64,000 nt of DNA from Sphingomonas sp. (GCF_017745215.1 NZ_JAGHZV010000007.1:62001-126000); one strand, 5' to 3'; shown: positions 51,896 to 60,592, counted from the stretch's first letter. Translations and numbers: made by a program. Notes: generated from the sequence alone by a model not told the origin.

Positions 51896-52909
51896 ATGGC
51901 GGAAACGGTCCTGGTCACCGGGGGCAGCGGATTCATCGCGGGCTGGTGCATCGTCGAGCTGCTGCGGCGCGGCTATGGGGTGCGCACGACGGTGCGCAAC
52001 CTCGCCAAGGCGCCGGCGGTGCGCGCGGCGATCGCGGCCGAGGTCGATCCGGGCGATCGGCTGACCTTCTTCGCCGCGGAGCTGACCAGCCCCGAGGGCT
52101 GGGACGCGGCGGTGGCGGGGTGCGATTACGTGCTCCACGTCGCCTCGCCGCTCGGTACCGGCGCGGTCAGGCATCCCGATGAGCTGATCGTTCCCGCGCG
52201 CGAAGGCGCGCTAAACGTGCTGCGCGCCGCTGCCGCTGCGGGGGTGAAGCGCGTGGTGCTGACCTCCTCGGTCGCGGCGGTCGGCGGCATGGGCACCGAC
52301 GAGGTCCGCGACGAGACGCAATGGACCGACCTCTCGACTCGGGGCCTCGACGCCTATCGCCAGTCGAAGACGATCGCCGAGCGCGCCGCCTGGGACTTCG
52401 TCGCGGCCGAGGACAAGGGCATGGAATTGGTCACGGTGCTGCCCAGCGTGGTGATCGGGCCGGTGCTTTCGCCCGAGGGGCTGGGATCGGTGCAGGTGAT
52501 CTCGCGGCTGGTCGGCGGCAAGATCCCGGGGACGCCGCGGATCGGCTTCACCCTGGTGGATGTGCGCGACGTGGCGGACCTGCACCTGCGCGCGATGACC
52601 GCGCCTGAGGCTCCGGGCGAGCGCTTCATCGCCGCGACCGAGTTCAAATGGTTCGCCGAGATCGCGGCGATCCTGCGCGCGCGGCTGGGTGAGCGCGCGG
52701 CCAAGGTGCCGACGCGCAGGCTCCCCGACTTCGTGCCGCGGCTGATGGCGCTGTTCGACCCGGCGCTGCGCTATGTCGTGCCAGGGCTCGGGCGGCGGAA
52801 CAGCTGGTCGTCGGCCAAGGCGAAGCGCGTGCTCGGCTGGGCGCCGCGGCCGGTGGAGGACAGCATCGCCGAGTGCGGCGAGAGCCTGGTGGCGAAGGGC
52901 GCGGCCTGA
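51896..52909 (+). CDS. Dihydroflavonol-4-reductase-like extended SDR
   Basis: 337 residues, NAD(P)-dependent reductase or epimerase. Rossmann motif TGGSGFIAGWCIVELLRRG; the next conserved segment is DYVLHVASPLG. The active site has LTSSVAAVG and YRQSKTIAERAAWDF (Y-x3-K). It resembles anthocyanidin/dihydroflavonol reductase-like bacterial proteins that act on diverse ketones. ATG at 51896 follows GGAGGGGG; upstream TTG is not needed. It stands alone between the CMD gene and a palindrome. Confidence 0.9.
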   Translation: MAETVLVTGGSGFIAGWCIVELLRRGYGVRTTVRNLAKAPAVRAAIAAEVDPGDRLTFFAAELTSPEGWDAAVAGCDYVLHVASPLGTGAVRHPDELIVPAREGALNVLRAAAAAGVKRVVLTSSVAAVGGMGTDEVRDETQWTDLSTRGLDAYRQSKTIAERAAWDFVAAEDKGMELVTVLPSVVIGPVLSPEGLGSVQVISRLVGGKIPGTPRIGFTLVDVRDVADLHLRAMTAPEAPGERFIAATEFKWFAEIAAILRARLGERAAKVPTRRLPDFVPRLMALFDPALRYVVPGLGRRNSWSSAKAKRVLGWAPRPVEDSIAECGESLVAKGAA

Positions 52910-52917
52910 TCCCAACC

Positions 52918-52999
52918 CGTCACCCCGGCGAAAGCCGGGGGCCAGGGCAGCGGGCAACGTCGCTCGTGGCCCTGGGTCCCGGCTTTCGCCGGGATGACG
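52918..52999. repeat. 82-bp palindromic repeat, copy 7
   Basis: Long form of the dispersed palindrome with a few substitutions (CGTCACCCCGGCGAAAGCC at its left arm). It begins 8 bp after the SDR stop. Confidence 0.93.
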
Positions 53000-53028
53000 G
53001 CTGAAGTGGGGTGCCCTAAGCACCGCGA

Positions 53029-53298
53029 ATGGACCTCGACGACCTGCTCCACCATTATTTCGGCACGCGCGACCTCGACACGCTCGACGAAGCGGCGATC
53101 GAGGACGGGATCGAGCGGCTCGTCACGGGCTTCGCGGTCGAGACCGAGCCCGGCCGGCGGTTCGCGCTCTGGGCGCTGCTCCACGCCCTGGGCCGCGCGC
53201 CCGATCCGGAAGTCGCGTTCAAGGACCCCGCCGCCCAGCGCGCCGCGCTGGACTATGCCTGGGCCGCCGGCAAGATCGGCGACCGCGACGTCAACTGA
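53029..53298 (+). CDS. Hypothetical 89-residue acidic protein
   Basis: ATG at 53029. Small, soluble and acidic: MDLDDLLHHYFGTRDLDTLD, then AIEDGIERLVTGFAVETEPG and RRFALWALLHALGRAPDPEV. Predicted mostly helical. I do not recognise a family. Composition and codon use resemble neighbouring genes. It overlaps the DUF2147 gene on the other strand by 8 bp at its stop. Confidence 0.7.
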   Translation: MDLDDLLHHYFGTRDLDTLDEAAIEDGIERLVTGFAVETEPGRRFALWALLHALGRAPDPEVAFKDPAAQRAALDYAWAAGKIGDRDVN

Positions 53299-53692
53299 TC
53301 CGGTGCCAATGCTGCGACTTGCAGACCAGCCCCAGCATCGTGCAGCCGGTGATGAGGATTTGGACCTGACTCAGCTGCTTCACCGTCGCCGAGGCATTGG
53401 TGTTGATGTCGGGCACGAACACCTTGCCGCGCCAGTCGCCGTCGCCGCCGCGCTTGAGCCCGGTGAGCAGCCGGCTGCCGACGAGGTCCTTGCCGGTGCC
53501 CTTCTTCGCGTCCTCGCGCTGCTTCGGCGCAGCCCAGGTCACCGTGCCGCACAATGCCGCGCCGCAGGGCTCGACCTTGAGGTGCACCGTGTCCTTGGTA
53601 TTGCGCCACTCGCCCTCCAGCCCGTCGGACGGAGCGGCGGCACCGCCCGACAGCAAGGCACCGGCGATCAGGGTCGCGATTCGAATCATCAT
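53291..53692 (-). CDS. DUF2147-family secreted protein
   Basis: 133 residues with a signal peptide (MIRIATLIAGALLSGGAAAP). The DUF2147 pattern is complete: LEGEWRNTKDTVHLKVEPCG, ALCGTVTWAAPKQ, DLVGSRLLTGLKRGGDGDWRG, KVFVPDINTNASATV and the end ITGCTMLGLVCKSQHWHR, with four cysteines probably making two disulfides. Function unknown; presumably periplasmic. Its 3' end overlaps the 89-residue gene by 8 bp. Confidence 0.9.
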   Translation of the reverse strand: MMIRIATLIAGALLSGGAAAPSDGLEGEWRNTKDTVHLKVEPCGAALCGTVTWAAPKQREDAKKGTGKDLVGSRLLTGLKRGGDGDWRGKVFVPDINTNASATVKQLSQVQILITGCTMLGLVCKSQHWHRIS

Positions 53693-53813
53693 CGTTCAGT
53701 CTTCCTTCGCGCGCCGTCTGACCGCTCAGCATGCACTTTCGAAGGCATAAACATGGCAGGTTGCGGCTGAGCGACAGTTGAACGCGGGGCGCCCGACGCT
53801 CTAGAGCGATGCG

Positions 53814-54728
53814 ATGAGCGCTGCCCCCGAGATTGTCCCCGACAGCGAGCACCGCGGGCTGGTCGGGCTGTTGCCGAGCGCTTGGCGCCCCTATGCGCTG
53901 CTCGCGCGCTTCGACCGGCCGATCGGCTGGTGGCTGTTGTTCTGGCCCGGCGCCTGGGCCGTCGCGCTCTCGGGCCGGGCCATCGAGCGCTGGGACCTGA
54001 TCGGGTGGTTCCTGCTCGGCAGCATCGCGATGCGCGGCGCCGGCTGCGTCTACAACGACATCGTCGACCGCGACCTCGACCGCCAGGTCGCCCGAACCCG
54101 CGCGCGGCCGGTGGCGAGCGGCGCGGTGTCGCTCAAGGCCGCCTGGGCCTGGCTGCTCGCCTTGTGCCTCGTCGGGTTCGTCGTGCTCGTCCAGCTTCGC
54201 CCGCTCGCGGTAGTCGTCGCGCTCGCGAGCCTCGCGCTGGTCGCCGCCTATCCCTTCATGAAGCGGATCACCTGGTGGCCGCAGGCGTGGCTCGGCCTCG
54301 TCTTCTCCTGGGCGGCGCTGGTCGGCTGGGCGAGCGCGCCCGACGCGGCCCGGGCGCCGGGGCTGACGCTCTACGCCGGCTGCATTTTCTGGGTGATCGG
54401 CTATGACACCATCTACGCGCTGCAGGACGTCGAGGACGATGCACTGGTCGGCGTGCGCTCCTCGGCGCGCCGGCTGGGGAGCCGGGTGCGGCCGGGCGTC
54501 GCGCTCTTCTACCTGCTCGCGCTGGCGCTCTGGGGTGCGGCCTTCTGGCAGCTCCGCCCTGATCCGCTGGCGATCCTCGCGCTGGCCCCGGCGGCGATCC
54601 ACCTCGGCTGGCAGGTGTTCACGCTCGTCCCCGCCGACGGCCCCAATGCCCTCGCACGCTTCCGTTCGAACCGGTTCGCGGGGCTGCTCGTCTTCGCGGC
54701 TTGCTTCGTGGTGGGCCAGACTCTTTGA
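53814..54728 (+). CDS. ubiA: 4-hydroxybenzoate polyprenyltransferase UbiA
   Basis: Inner-membrane prenyltransferase that attaches the polyprenyl chain to 4-hydroxybenzoate in ubiquinone synthesis; 304 residues, eight or nine helices. The two Asp-rich motifs that bind Mg-diphosphate are NDIVDRDLDRQVARTRARP (about 80-98) and YALQDVEDDALVGVRSSARR (about 200-220). The GWWLLFWPGAWAV segment of helix 1 is also typical. ATG at 53814. The stop at 54726-54728 is 20 bp before the inverted-repeat element. Confidence 0.95.
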   Translation: MSAAPEIVPDSEHRGLVGLLPSAWRPYALLARFDRPIGWWLLFWPGAWAVALSGRAIERWDLIGWFLLGSIAMRGAGCVYNDIVDRDLDRQVARTRARPVASGAVSLKAAWAWLLALCLVGFVVLVQLRPLAVVVALASLALVAAYPFMKRITWWPQAWLGLVFSWAALVGWASAPDAARAPGLTLYAGCIFWVIGYDTIYALQDVEDDALVGVRSSARRLGSRVRPGVALFYLLALALWGAAFWQLRPDPLAILALAPAAIHLGWQVFTLVPADGPNALARFRSNRFAGLLVFAACFVVGQTL

Positions 54729-54748
54729 CCTTCGGCACGCGCACGCCG

Positions 54749-55021
54749 AGGGTGTGTGTTCACGCTCGGCAATGCCCGTGACGGAGCGAAATTCGGCGCA
54801 GGGCTAGGCGCGAGGAGGGGGCGATGTTGAACGCATCGGACCCGACGAGCAACGACGCCATGCGCCGAATTTAGCCCGCCGCTTCGCGGTCGCCTGGAGA
54901 GCGCCGCTGGACGTCGTCGCGACGCTTGCACGGGAACCGACGGGCCCGCGCTGCGCGCCGCTCCTAGCCAGCGGCGCTCTCCAGGCGATCACGGGCGTTG
55001 CCGAGCGCGAACACACACCCT
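54749..55021. repeat. 273-bp element with 33-bp terminal inverted repeats and two inner stems
   Basis: Ends 54749-54781 and 54989-55021 match as inverted repeats with two mismatches in 33 bp (both ends begin AGGGTGTGTGTTC). Inside are a perfect 12-bp stem (54789-54800 with 54861-54872, AAATTCGGCGCA) and a perfect 21-bp stem (54890-54910 with 54968-54988). The two loops share the complementary 7-mers GGCTAGG and CCTAGCC. Folded, this is a closing stem with two hairpin arms, like a three-way junction. It fills nearly all of the 304-bp gap between ubiA and pmbA and encodes no protein that I can support. It is either a small non-autonomous mobile element or a structured RNA/leader. Confidence 0.9.
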
Positions 55022-55032
55022 AAGTGCCGCCG

Positions 55033-56379
55033 ATGCTGACTGTCGAACAGGCCCGCGAACGCGTCGAGGATATCGTCGCGCGGGCACGCACTGCCGGCGC
55101 CGATGCCGCCGATGCCGTGCTGATCGCCGACCAGTCGCTTTCCGTCTCGGTGCGGATGGCGGCGCTGGAGGATGTCGAACGCTCCGAAAGCGCCGAGCTC
55201 GGCCTGCGCGTGTTCTCAGGGAAACGCTCGGCCAGCGTGTCGACGTCGGACCTCTCGTCCGAGTCGCTCGACGTGCTCGCCGAGCGCGCGCTGGCGATGG
55301 CGCGCGAGGCGCCCGAGGACCCCTGGGCCGGGCTCGCCCCCGAGGCGCGGCTGCTCCACGGCGCAATCCCCCAGCTCGACCTCGACGACGGCGGCGAAGC
55401 GACGCCCCAGGCGCTGCGCGACCGCGCGCTGGCCGCCGAGGATGCCGCGCGCGCCGTGCCCGGCGTGACCAACAGCGAAGGTGGCGGCGCGAGTGCGGCG
55501 CGCAGCGTCACCGCGATCGCGACCAGCCACGGCTTCGCCGGCGCCTATGCCGTCTCCAGCCACATGGTCAGCGCCAGCGTCCTCGCCGGCGAAGGCGAGG
55601 GCAAGGAGCGCGACCATGCCTGGCATTCGGCGCGTCACGCTGCCGCGCTCGAATCGGCCGAGGCGATCGGCCGCCAGGCCGGCGAGCGCGCCGTCGCGCG
55701 GCTCGGCCCCGCCAAGATCGCGAGCGGCACGATGCCCGTGGTGTTCGATCGGCGCGTGGCGGGGGGCATCCTCGGCCATCTCGTCGGCGCGATCGCCGGC
55801 GCTTCGATCGCGCGCAAGACCAGCTTCCTGCTCGACGCGCTCGGCAAGGAGATCTTCGCCAAGGGCATCACCATCGTCGACGATCCGCTGCGCCCCCGCG
55901 GCTTGCGGTCGCGGCCGTTCGACGGCGAGGGGCTGCCGGTGTCCGAGCTCCGCCTGATCGACGACGGCGTGCTCACCAGCTGGCTGCTCGAGAGCGCCTC
56001 GGCACGGCAATTGAGGCTCGAGCCCACCGGCCATGCCGTCCGCGGCGTCGGCGGCGCGCCGGGCGCTGGGCCGTCGAACCTCTACATGGAAGCAGGCAAC
56101 GAGAGCTTCGCCGCGCTGATCGGCGCGATCGACCATGGCCTCTACGTCACCGAGCTGATCGGCCAGGGCGTCAACGGCGTGACCGGCGACTACAGCCGCG
56201 GTGCCGCGGGCTATCTGATCGAGAAGGGCGAGCTCACCCGCCCCGTCTCCGAAGTGACGATCGCGAGCAACCTCAAGGACATGTTCCGCGCGCTCACCCC
56301 CGCCAACGACCTCGAGTTCCGCTACGGGATCAACGCGCCGACGCTCCGCATCGACGGGATGATGGTCGCCGGTGACTGA
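55033..56379 (+). CDS. pmbA: Metalloprotease-like subunit PmbA/TldE
   Basis: 448 residues, TldD/PmbA family. PmbA (TldE) partners with TldD in peptide maturation and CcdA degradation. It has GSGTM-like segments, VVFDRRVAGGILGHLVGAIAG, and the family end GVNGVTGDYSRGAAGYLIEKG and VTIASNLKDMFRAL. The HExxxH zinc motif of TldD is absent, which supports the PmbA subunit. ATG at 55033 is preferred; a GTG at 55024 lies three codons upstream, just after the repeat element. Its stop overlaps the inositol-monophosphatase start by 8 bp. Confidence 0.9.
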   Translation: MLTVEQARERVEDIVARARTAGADAADAVLIADQSLSVSVRMAALEDVERSESAELGLRVFSGKRSASVSTSDLSSESLDVLAERALAMAREAPEDPWAGLAPEARLLHGAIPQLDLDDGGEATPQALRDRALAAEDAARAVPGVTNSEGGGASAARSVTAIATSHGFAGAYAVSSHMVSASVLAGEGEGKERDHAWHSARHAAALESAEAIGRQAGERAVARLGPAKIASGTMPVVFDRRVAGGILGHLVGAIAGASIARKTSFLLDALGKEIFAKGITIVDDPLRPRGLRSRPFDGEGLPVSELRLIDDGVLTSWLLESASARQLRLEPTGHAVRGVGGAPGAGPSNLYMEAGNESFAALIGAIDHGLYVTELIGQGVNGVTGDYSRGAAGYLIEKGELTRPVSEVTIASNLKDMFRALTPANDLEFRYGINAPTLRIDGMMVAGD

Positions 56380-57154
56380 CACGCTCGCCGCCTCGGTCGC
56401 CGCGATCGCCGCCGAGGCGGGCAAGCTGGCGATCGAGCGCTGGCAGACCGACTTCAAGCGCTGGGAAAAGGCGCCGGGCAACCCGGTGTGCGAGATCGAC
56501 CTCGCGCTCGACGCGATGCTGCGCGAGCGGCTGACCGCGCTGCTCCCCGATGCGGGCTGGCTCTCCGAGGAGAGCGTCGACAACCCCGAACGGCTGAAGG
56601 CCGAGCGCATCTGGGTGGTCGACCCGATCGACGGGACGCGCGACTATCTGCGCGGGCGCCCGGGCTGGGCGGTGTCGATCGCGCTGGTCGAGCGCGGGCA
56701 ACCGGTGATCGGCGTGCTCGACGCGCCCGCGCGCCGCGAAGTCTGGTGCGCCGAAGCCGGCAAGGGCGCATGGCGCAACGGCAAAGCGATCCGCACCGGC
56801 TCGCGCGAGCTGCTCGCGGGGTCGCGCGTGCCGGCGGACAGCCTGCCGAAGGTCGACCAGGACCTGGTGATGGTCGACAAGCCCAATTCGATCGCGCTGC
56901 GCATCGCGATGGTCGCGAACGCCGAGGCCGACCTCGTCGCGACGCTGCGCTGGGGCTTCGAATGGGACATCGCCGCCGCGGTGCTGATCGCGCGCGAGGC
57001 GGGCGCGAGCCTTAGCGACGCGTTCGGCGATGCGCTCCACTTCAACACGCCGAGCGCCCAGGCTTACGGCGTGCTCGCCTCGGTGCCCGGCATCCACGCC
57101 CAGGCGGTCGAGCGGCTCGCCGAGCGGGCCAGGGCCGGCGTGGGGCGCGAATGA
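56372..57154 (+). CDS. Inositol-monophosphatase-family phosphatase
   Basis: 260 residues. Mg-dependent sugar-phosphatase fold. Metal motifs: WLSEESVDN (Glu), VVDPIDGTRDYLRGRPGWAV and WDIAAAVLIAREAGA, where the family has W-D-x-A-A. The enzyme may act on inositol phosphate, 3'-phosphoadenosine 5'-phosphate (CysQ-like) or histidinol phosphate; DPIDGT is shared by all. GTG at 56372 overlaps the pmbA end; its own stop overlaps the FUSC start by 4 bp (ATGA). Confidence 0.88.
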   Translation: MTDTLAASVAAIAAEAGKLAIERWQTDFKRWEKAPGNPVCEIDLALDAMLRERLTALLPDAGWLSEESVDNPERLKAERIWVVDPIDGTRDYLRGRPGWAVSIALVERGQPVIGVLDAPARREVWCAEAGKGAWRNGKAIRTGSRELLAGSRVPADSLPKVDQDLVMVDKPNSIALRIAMVANAEADLVATLRWGFEWDIAAAVLIAREAGASLSDAFGDALHFNTPSAQAYGVLASVPGIHAQAVERLAERARAGVGRE

Positions 57155-58257
57155 CCGCCGAAGCGCCTGCCGGGTTGCTGGCACGGCGCCAGGCCGAGCT
57201 CAAGCAGGCGGCACGCACCACGGTCGGCGCGGTGGCCGCCTACATCGCCTATCGGTTGATCGGCTTCGAACAGGGCTATTGGGCAGTCTTCACCGTGGTG
57301 ATCGTGCTCCAGGGCTCGATCGGCGGGACGCTGGGCGCAGCGATCGACCGGCTGATCGGGACGATCGCGGGCGGGCTGCTGGGCGGGCTGGCGCTGGTGC
57401 TGCTGCCGCACACGCTGGCGGGGATGACGTTCGGCCTGGGCCTGATCACCGTGCTCACCACCTTCGCCGCGGCGATCCGCCCGCAGTTGCGGGTGGCGCC
57501 GGTGACCGCGGCGATCGTGCTGCTCTCGCACACGCCGGGGATCGCTCCCGAGCGCTTCGTGCTCGACCGCATCGCCGAGATCGCGCTGGGCGGGGTGATC
57601 GGGGTGCTGACCAGCATGATCGTTTTCCCCGCGCGCTCGCGCGAGCTGGTGGTGGCGCGTGCCGAGAAGGTGCTCGACGGCTGCGCCGCAGTGATGCGCA
57701 CGCTCGCGGTGGGGTTCGAGACCGGCGCCGAGCCGGCGATCCCGGGCGAGCATGCCGCGCTCCGCAAGGCGCTGGCGGCGACCGAGGCGGCGATGGCCGA
57801 TGCCGAGCGCGAGAAGAGCTCGCGCCTCGCCGACCATGGCATCCCGACCGCGGTGCCGCGCACGCTCTGGCGGATCCGCAACGACCTCGCGCAAGTCACG
57901 CGCGGGCTCGAGGGCGCCTTCACGCCCGCGGTCGCCGCGATCCTCGCGCCCGCCGCCGCGCAGCTGCTCCGCGACGAAGCCGATTATGTCGGGCGCTGCG
58001 GCACCGCGCTCGCCGCCGGCGCCGACGTCGCGCGCGAGGACATCGCCGAGCGCTACGCCCGCTTCCCCGCCGCGGTGGAAGCGCTGCGCGGCGCGAAGCT
58101 CACCCAGGAGCTCGACTTCGCCGCGGTCGGCCGGCTGTTCGGCGTGATCTTCGCGCTCGAGCAGCTCCACGCCAACCTCACCGACCTCGCCGACCGCATC
58201 GACGAAGCCGCCGAGGAACCCGCCCGCACCCCGCTGCTGCGCTTCTGGAGGCGTTAG
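57151..58257 (+). CDS. FUSC-family membrane protein
   Basis: 368 residues. Fusaric-acid-resistance-like transporter component. N-terminal half has six helices (LKQAARTTVGAVAAYIAYRL, VVIVLQGSIGGTLGAAIDRLIGT and AAIVLLSHTPG); the other half is a helical cytoplasmic domain of about 190 residues. ATG overlaps the phosphatase stop (ATGA). The cargo is unknown. The gene ends 23 bp before a hairpin repeat and faces the XpaC gene. Confidence 0.88.
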   Translation: MTAEAPAGLLARRQAELKQAARTTVGAVAAYIAYRLIGFEQGYWAVFTVVIVLQGSIGGTLGAAIDRLIGTIAGGLLGGLALVLLPHTLAGMTFGLGLITVLTTFAAAIRPQLRVAPVTAAIVLLSHTPGIAPERFVLDRIAEIALGGVIGVLTSMIVFPARSRELVVARAEKVLDGCAAVMRTLAVGFETGAEPAIPGEHAALRKALAATEAAMADAEREKSSRLADHGIPTAVPRTLWRIRNDLAQVTRGLEGAFTPAVAAILAPAAAQLLRDEADYVGRCGTALAAGADVAREDIAERYARFPAAVEALRGAKLTQELDFAAVGRLFGVIFALEQLHANLTDLADRIDEAAEEPARTPLLRFWRR

Positions 58258-58279
58258 GCCCCAACCCTAATGTTGTCCC

Positions 58280-58384
58280 GTCACCCCGGCCTGGTGCCGG
58301 GGCCCACGCAGCCTCACAGACCGAACGCAAGCTTCTTGTCCAGCCCTCACCTCCCGGTGGACCCCGGCAGAAGGCCGGGGTGAC
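58280..58384. terminator. Inverted repeat with 28-nt arms between convergent FUSC and XpaC genes
   Basis: Arms 58280-58307 (GTCACCCCGGCCTGGTGCC...) and 58357-58384 are complementary with about four mismatches; each arm is itself a hairpin. It is related in layout to the CGTCATCCC palindromes but has a longer, different centre. A bidirectional terminator is its likely role. Confidence 0.75.
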
Positions 58385-58430
58385 AGTGGGTGATTCCAAT
58401 TCGCGCTGGCTTGCCGGCCGACCTGAGTGG

Positions 58431-59150
58431 TCAGGCCGGCCCGCCCTCCTCGGCATAGCGGATCTGCAGGTAGCGCCCGCGCGTCGCCAGGCTGTCGAGG
58501 TCGCCCTGCGCGAGCTGCTCGGTCATCTCGGCGATCTCCTCGTCGATCACCTGGAGGCCCTGGGCGAGCTGCTGGTCGGGGGTCACGCCGTTGCGCGGCA
58601 CGCCCCGCAGCGGCTCGGGGACGCGCTGGTAGCCCTTGACCAGCTCGGGCAGCTGCTCGCCGACGAGCTTGCGGATCTCGAGCGCGGCGGGGGTCTTCTC
58701 GTCGAGCAGGCCGAGCTGGGGTGCGAGCGTCTCGAGCCGGGTGCCGATCGAATCGAGCAGGCTGCGCGTCGGCGCGGGGAGCGCGGGGCGCTGCGCCTCG
58801 AGCCAGCGCTCGGTCGACGCCGGGAGCGCCTTCAGCGGCACCTGCCCCAGCGCCTCGGCGCGCGGCACCGCGGTGACCGGCATCACTGCGAAGAACAAGG
58901 TCGCGGCGACGAGCAGCCCGACCATCGCCATCGCGCCCATGAAGCCGATCCCCGCCGGCAGCATCAGCCCGACGACGATCGCGCCGACGACGATCGCGAT
59001 GTCGGCGAGCGCAATCCGCCCGAGCCGCGCGACGATCTCCGCCTCGCGGTGGCGCCGCAGCCGCTTCGACACGCCCTGATCGGTCCGTGCGCGGGCGCGT
59101 TCGAGATTTTCCTGCGCGCGGGCCAGCGCGCGATCGACATCGGTAGGCAT
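58431..59150 (-). CDS. XpaC-like (5-bromo-4-chloroindolyl phosphate hydrolysis) family protein
   Basis: 239 residues. Two helices (about 48-68 and 72-92) follow a charged N-terminus; the second half is a long helical domain (ALPAPTRSLLDSIGTRLETL and VIDEEIAEMTEQLAQGDLDS). The name comes from a Bacillus gene that helped colour formation with X-phos; its biochemical role is unknown. It is 7 bp downstream of the TelA gene. The XpaC-TelA pair is frequent in bacteria, so the two are likely to act together. Confidence 0.85.
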   Translation of the reverse strand: MPTDVDRALARAQENLERARARTDQGVSKRLRRHREAEIVARLGRIALADIAIVVGAIVVGLMLPAGIGFMGAMAMVGLLVAATLFFAVMPVTAVPRAEALGQVPLKALPASTERWLEAQRPALPAPTRSLLDSIGTRLETLAPQLGLLDEKTPAALEIRKLVGEQLPELVKGYQRVPEPLRGVPRNGVTPDQQLAQGLQVIDEEIAEMTEQLAQGDLDSLATRGRYLQIRYAEEGGPA

Positions 59151-59157
59151 GACGCGG

Positions 59158-60363
59158 TTACACGGCCTCCAGCTGGAAATTGCTCGAGCCGGGGCCCGAG
59201 AGCTGCGCCTGCGCCGCGCCCTCGGCCCGCGCGATATAGCCCTTCGACTTCTCGACTTCGTTCGACAGCGTGTTGACCGTCGTCTTCATCGAATCGAGCG
59301 CCTTCAGCTTGAACACGTCGATCGCGTCCATCGTGTCGTAGATGTTCTGGAAGGCGCGCTGGAGCGTCTCGACGGGGATCGTCGCGCTCGCTGCCTGCTC
59401 GTGGATCGCCGCGGTCTGGCTCTTGAGCAGCTTGCCGGTCGAATCGATGATGTTGGCGGTCGTGGTGTTGAGCGCGGTGATCTGGTCGAGCACCAGCTTC
59501 TGGTTGGTCAGCGCCTGCGCGACCGTCACCGCCGTGCGCAGCGCCGCGACGGTGGTGGTCGAGGCGCGATCGACGCCTTTCACCAGCTCGACATTGTTCT
59601 TCTTGACGAGGTCGAGCGCGAGATAGCCCTGCACCGTCACCGCCATCTGGGTGAGCAGGTCCTGCGTGCGCTGGCGGGTGTAGAAGAGCGCGGTCTCGCG
59701 GATCGCCTTGGCCTTGGCCGGATCGGTCGCGTCGAGCTCGTTCGCCTTGTCCTCGAGGCGGCTGTCCATTTCCTTCGAGAGATAGATCATCTGCTCGAGC
59801 CGGCCCATCGAGTTCCACAAATTGGCACGCTCGGTGTCGATCGCGGCATTGTCCATCAAGAGCTCGTCCTTGCCGTTCGACAGGCTCTTGAGGATGCCGT
59901 TGATGTGCGTCTGCGACGATTGGTACTTGCGGAAATATTGCGTCAGCCCGCCGCCGAAGATCTTGCTGAGGAAGCCGCTCTTGCCGGTGATCAGCGCGCC
60001 GTTCTTCGAGGGGTCGAGGTCCTCGACGGTCTTGCGCAGCGCGAGCAGGTCGGCGCCGACGCCGCTCTCGCTCGAGACCGCGCGCACCGGGCGGTCGAGG
60101 AAGCGGTTCGACTGGCCGGCGGCGTCGCGGATTTCCTTCTGGCCCATCGAGGTGATCGCATCGACGCGCTTGCCGAACTCGGGCGAGTTGACGTCCTGCG
60201 CGACGAGATCGTCGATGAACTGGGTGACGCGCTTCTCGAGCTCGGTCTTCTTCGCATCCTCGACCGGCACCAGCCCCGCTGCCTTCTCGGGCGCGACCGC
60301 CGGCACGGGATCGGGCGGAGTCAGCACCAGCTCCTGTTCGGCCACTTCGGGTTGCGTCGCCAT
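59158..60363 (-). CDS. TelA/toxic-anion-resistance family protein
   Basis: 401 residues, soluble and almost entirely helical. The TelA pattern is seen in the central part: KTVEDLDPSKNGALITGKSG, FLSKIFGGGLTQYFRKYQSS, ETALFYTRQRTQDLLTQMAV and LALDLVKKNNVELVKGVDRA. ATG at 60363 has GGAGGACCG upstream. TelA proteins were tied to tellurite resistance, but their general role is unclear. It forms an operon with the XpaC gene. It begins divergently from nothing; upstream is the Tol-Pal operon on the same strand. Confidence 0.9.
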   Translation of the reverse strand: MATQPEVAEQELVLTPPDPVPAVAPEKAAGLVPVEDAKKTELEKRVTQFIDDLVAQDVNSPEFGKRVDAITSMGQKEIRDAAGQSNRFLDRPVRAVSSESGVGADLLALRKTVEDLDPSKNGALITGKSGFLSKIFGGGLTQYFRKYQSSQTHINGILKSLSNGKDELLMDNAAIDTERANLWNSMGRLEQMIYLSKEMDSRLEDKANELDATDPAKAKAIRETALFYTRQRTQDLLTQMAVTVQGYLALDLVKKNNVELVKGVDRASTTTVAALRTAVTVAQALTNQKLVLDQITALNTTTANIIDSTGKLLKSQTAAIHEQAASATIPVETLQRAFQNIYDTMDAIDVFKLKALDSMKTTVNTLSNEVEKSKGYIARAEGAAQAQLSGPGSSNFQLEAV

Positions 60364-60482
60364 TCGGTCCTCCAAACCACTGCCCGCCCCATCTAGCGGG
60401 GATGGGCCTTGCATCCAAGTGTGTGATGTATGTAATACACCATTATTGTTCCGCCAAGAGGCACCGAATGCTTGCGCGTGGC

Positions 60483-60510
60483 CGTCATCCCGACTTTCGC
60501 CGGGATGACG
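60483..60510. repeat. 28-bp solo palindrome downstream of pal
   Basis: Short form in the reverse sense (CGTCATCCCGACTTTCGCC). It lies between the pal stop (60593) and the TelA start (60363) on the minus strand, a good place to end the Tol-Pal transcript. Confidence 0.88.
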
Positions 60511-60592
60511 GTGGCTGGGACTGCGGGTTTGGTCGAACGAAAAAGGCCGCCGAGTCGCCCCGGCAGCCTTTCGTATCCAGCGGCGTGACGCG

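Noticed and set aside
5842..52999. Repeats considered as a CRISPR array
   Set aside because: The 82-bp units are single, far apart and palindromic. There are no regularly spaced unique spacers and no cas genes.
54749..55021. Insertion sequence with its own transposase
   Set aside because: The element between the inverted repeats is only about 207 bp inside and has no coding region, so at most it is non-autonomous.
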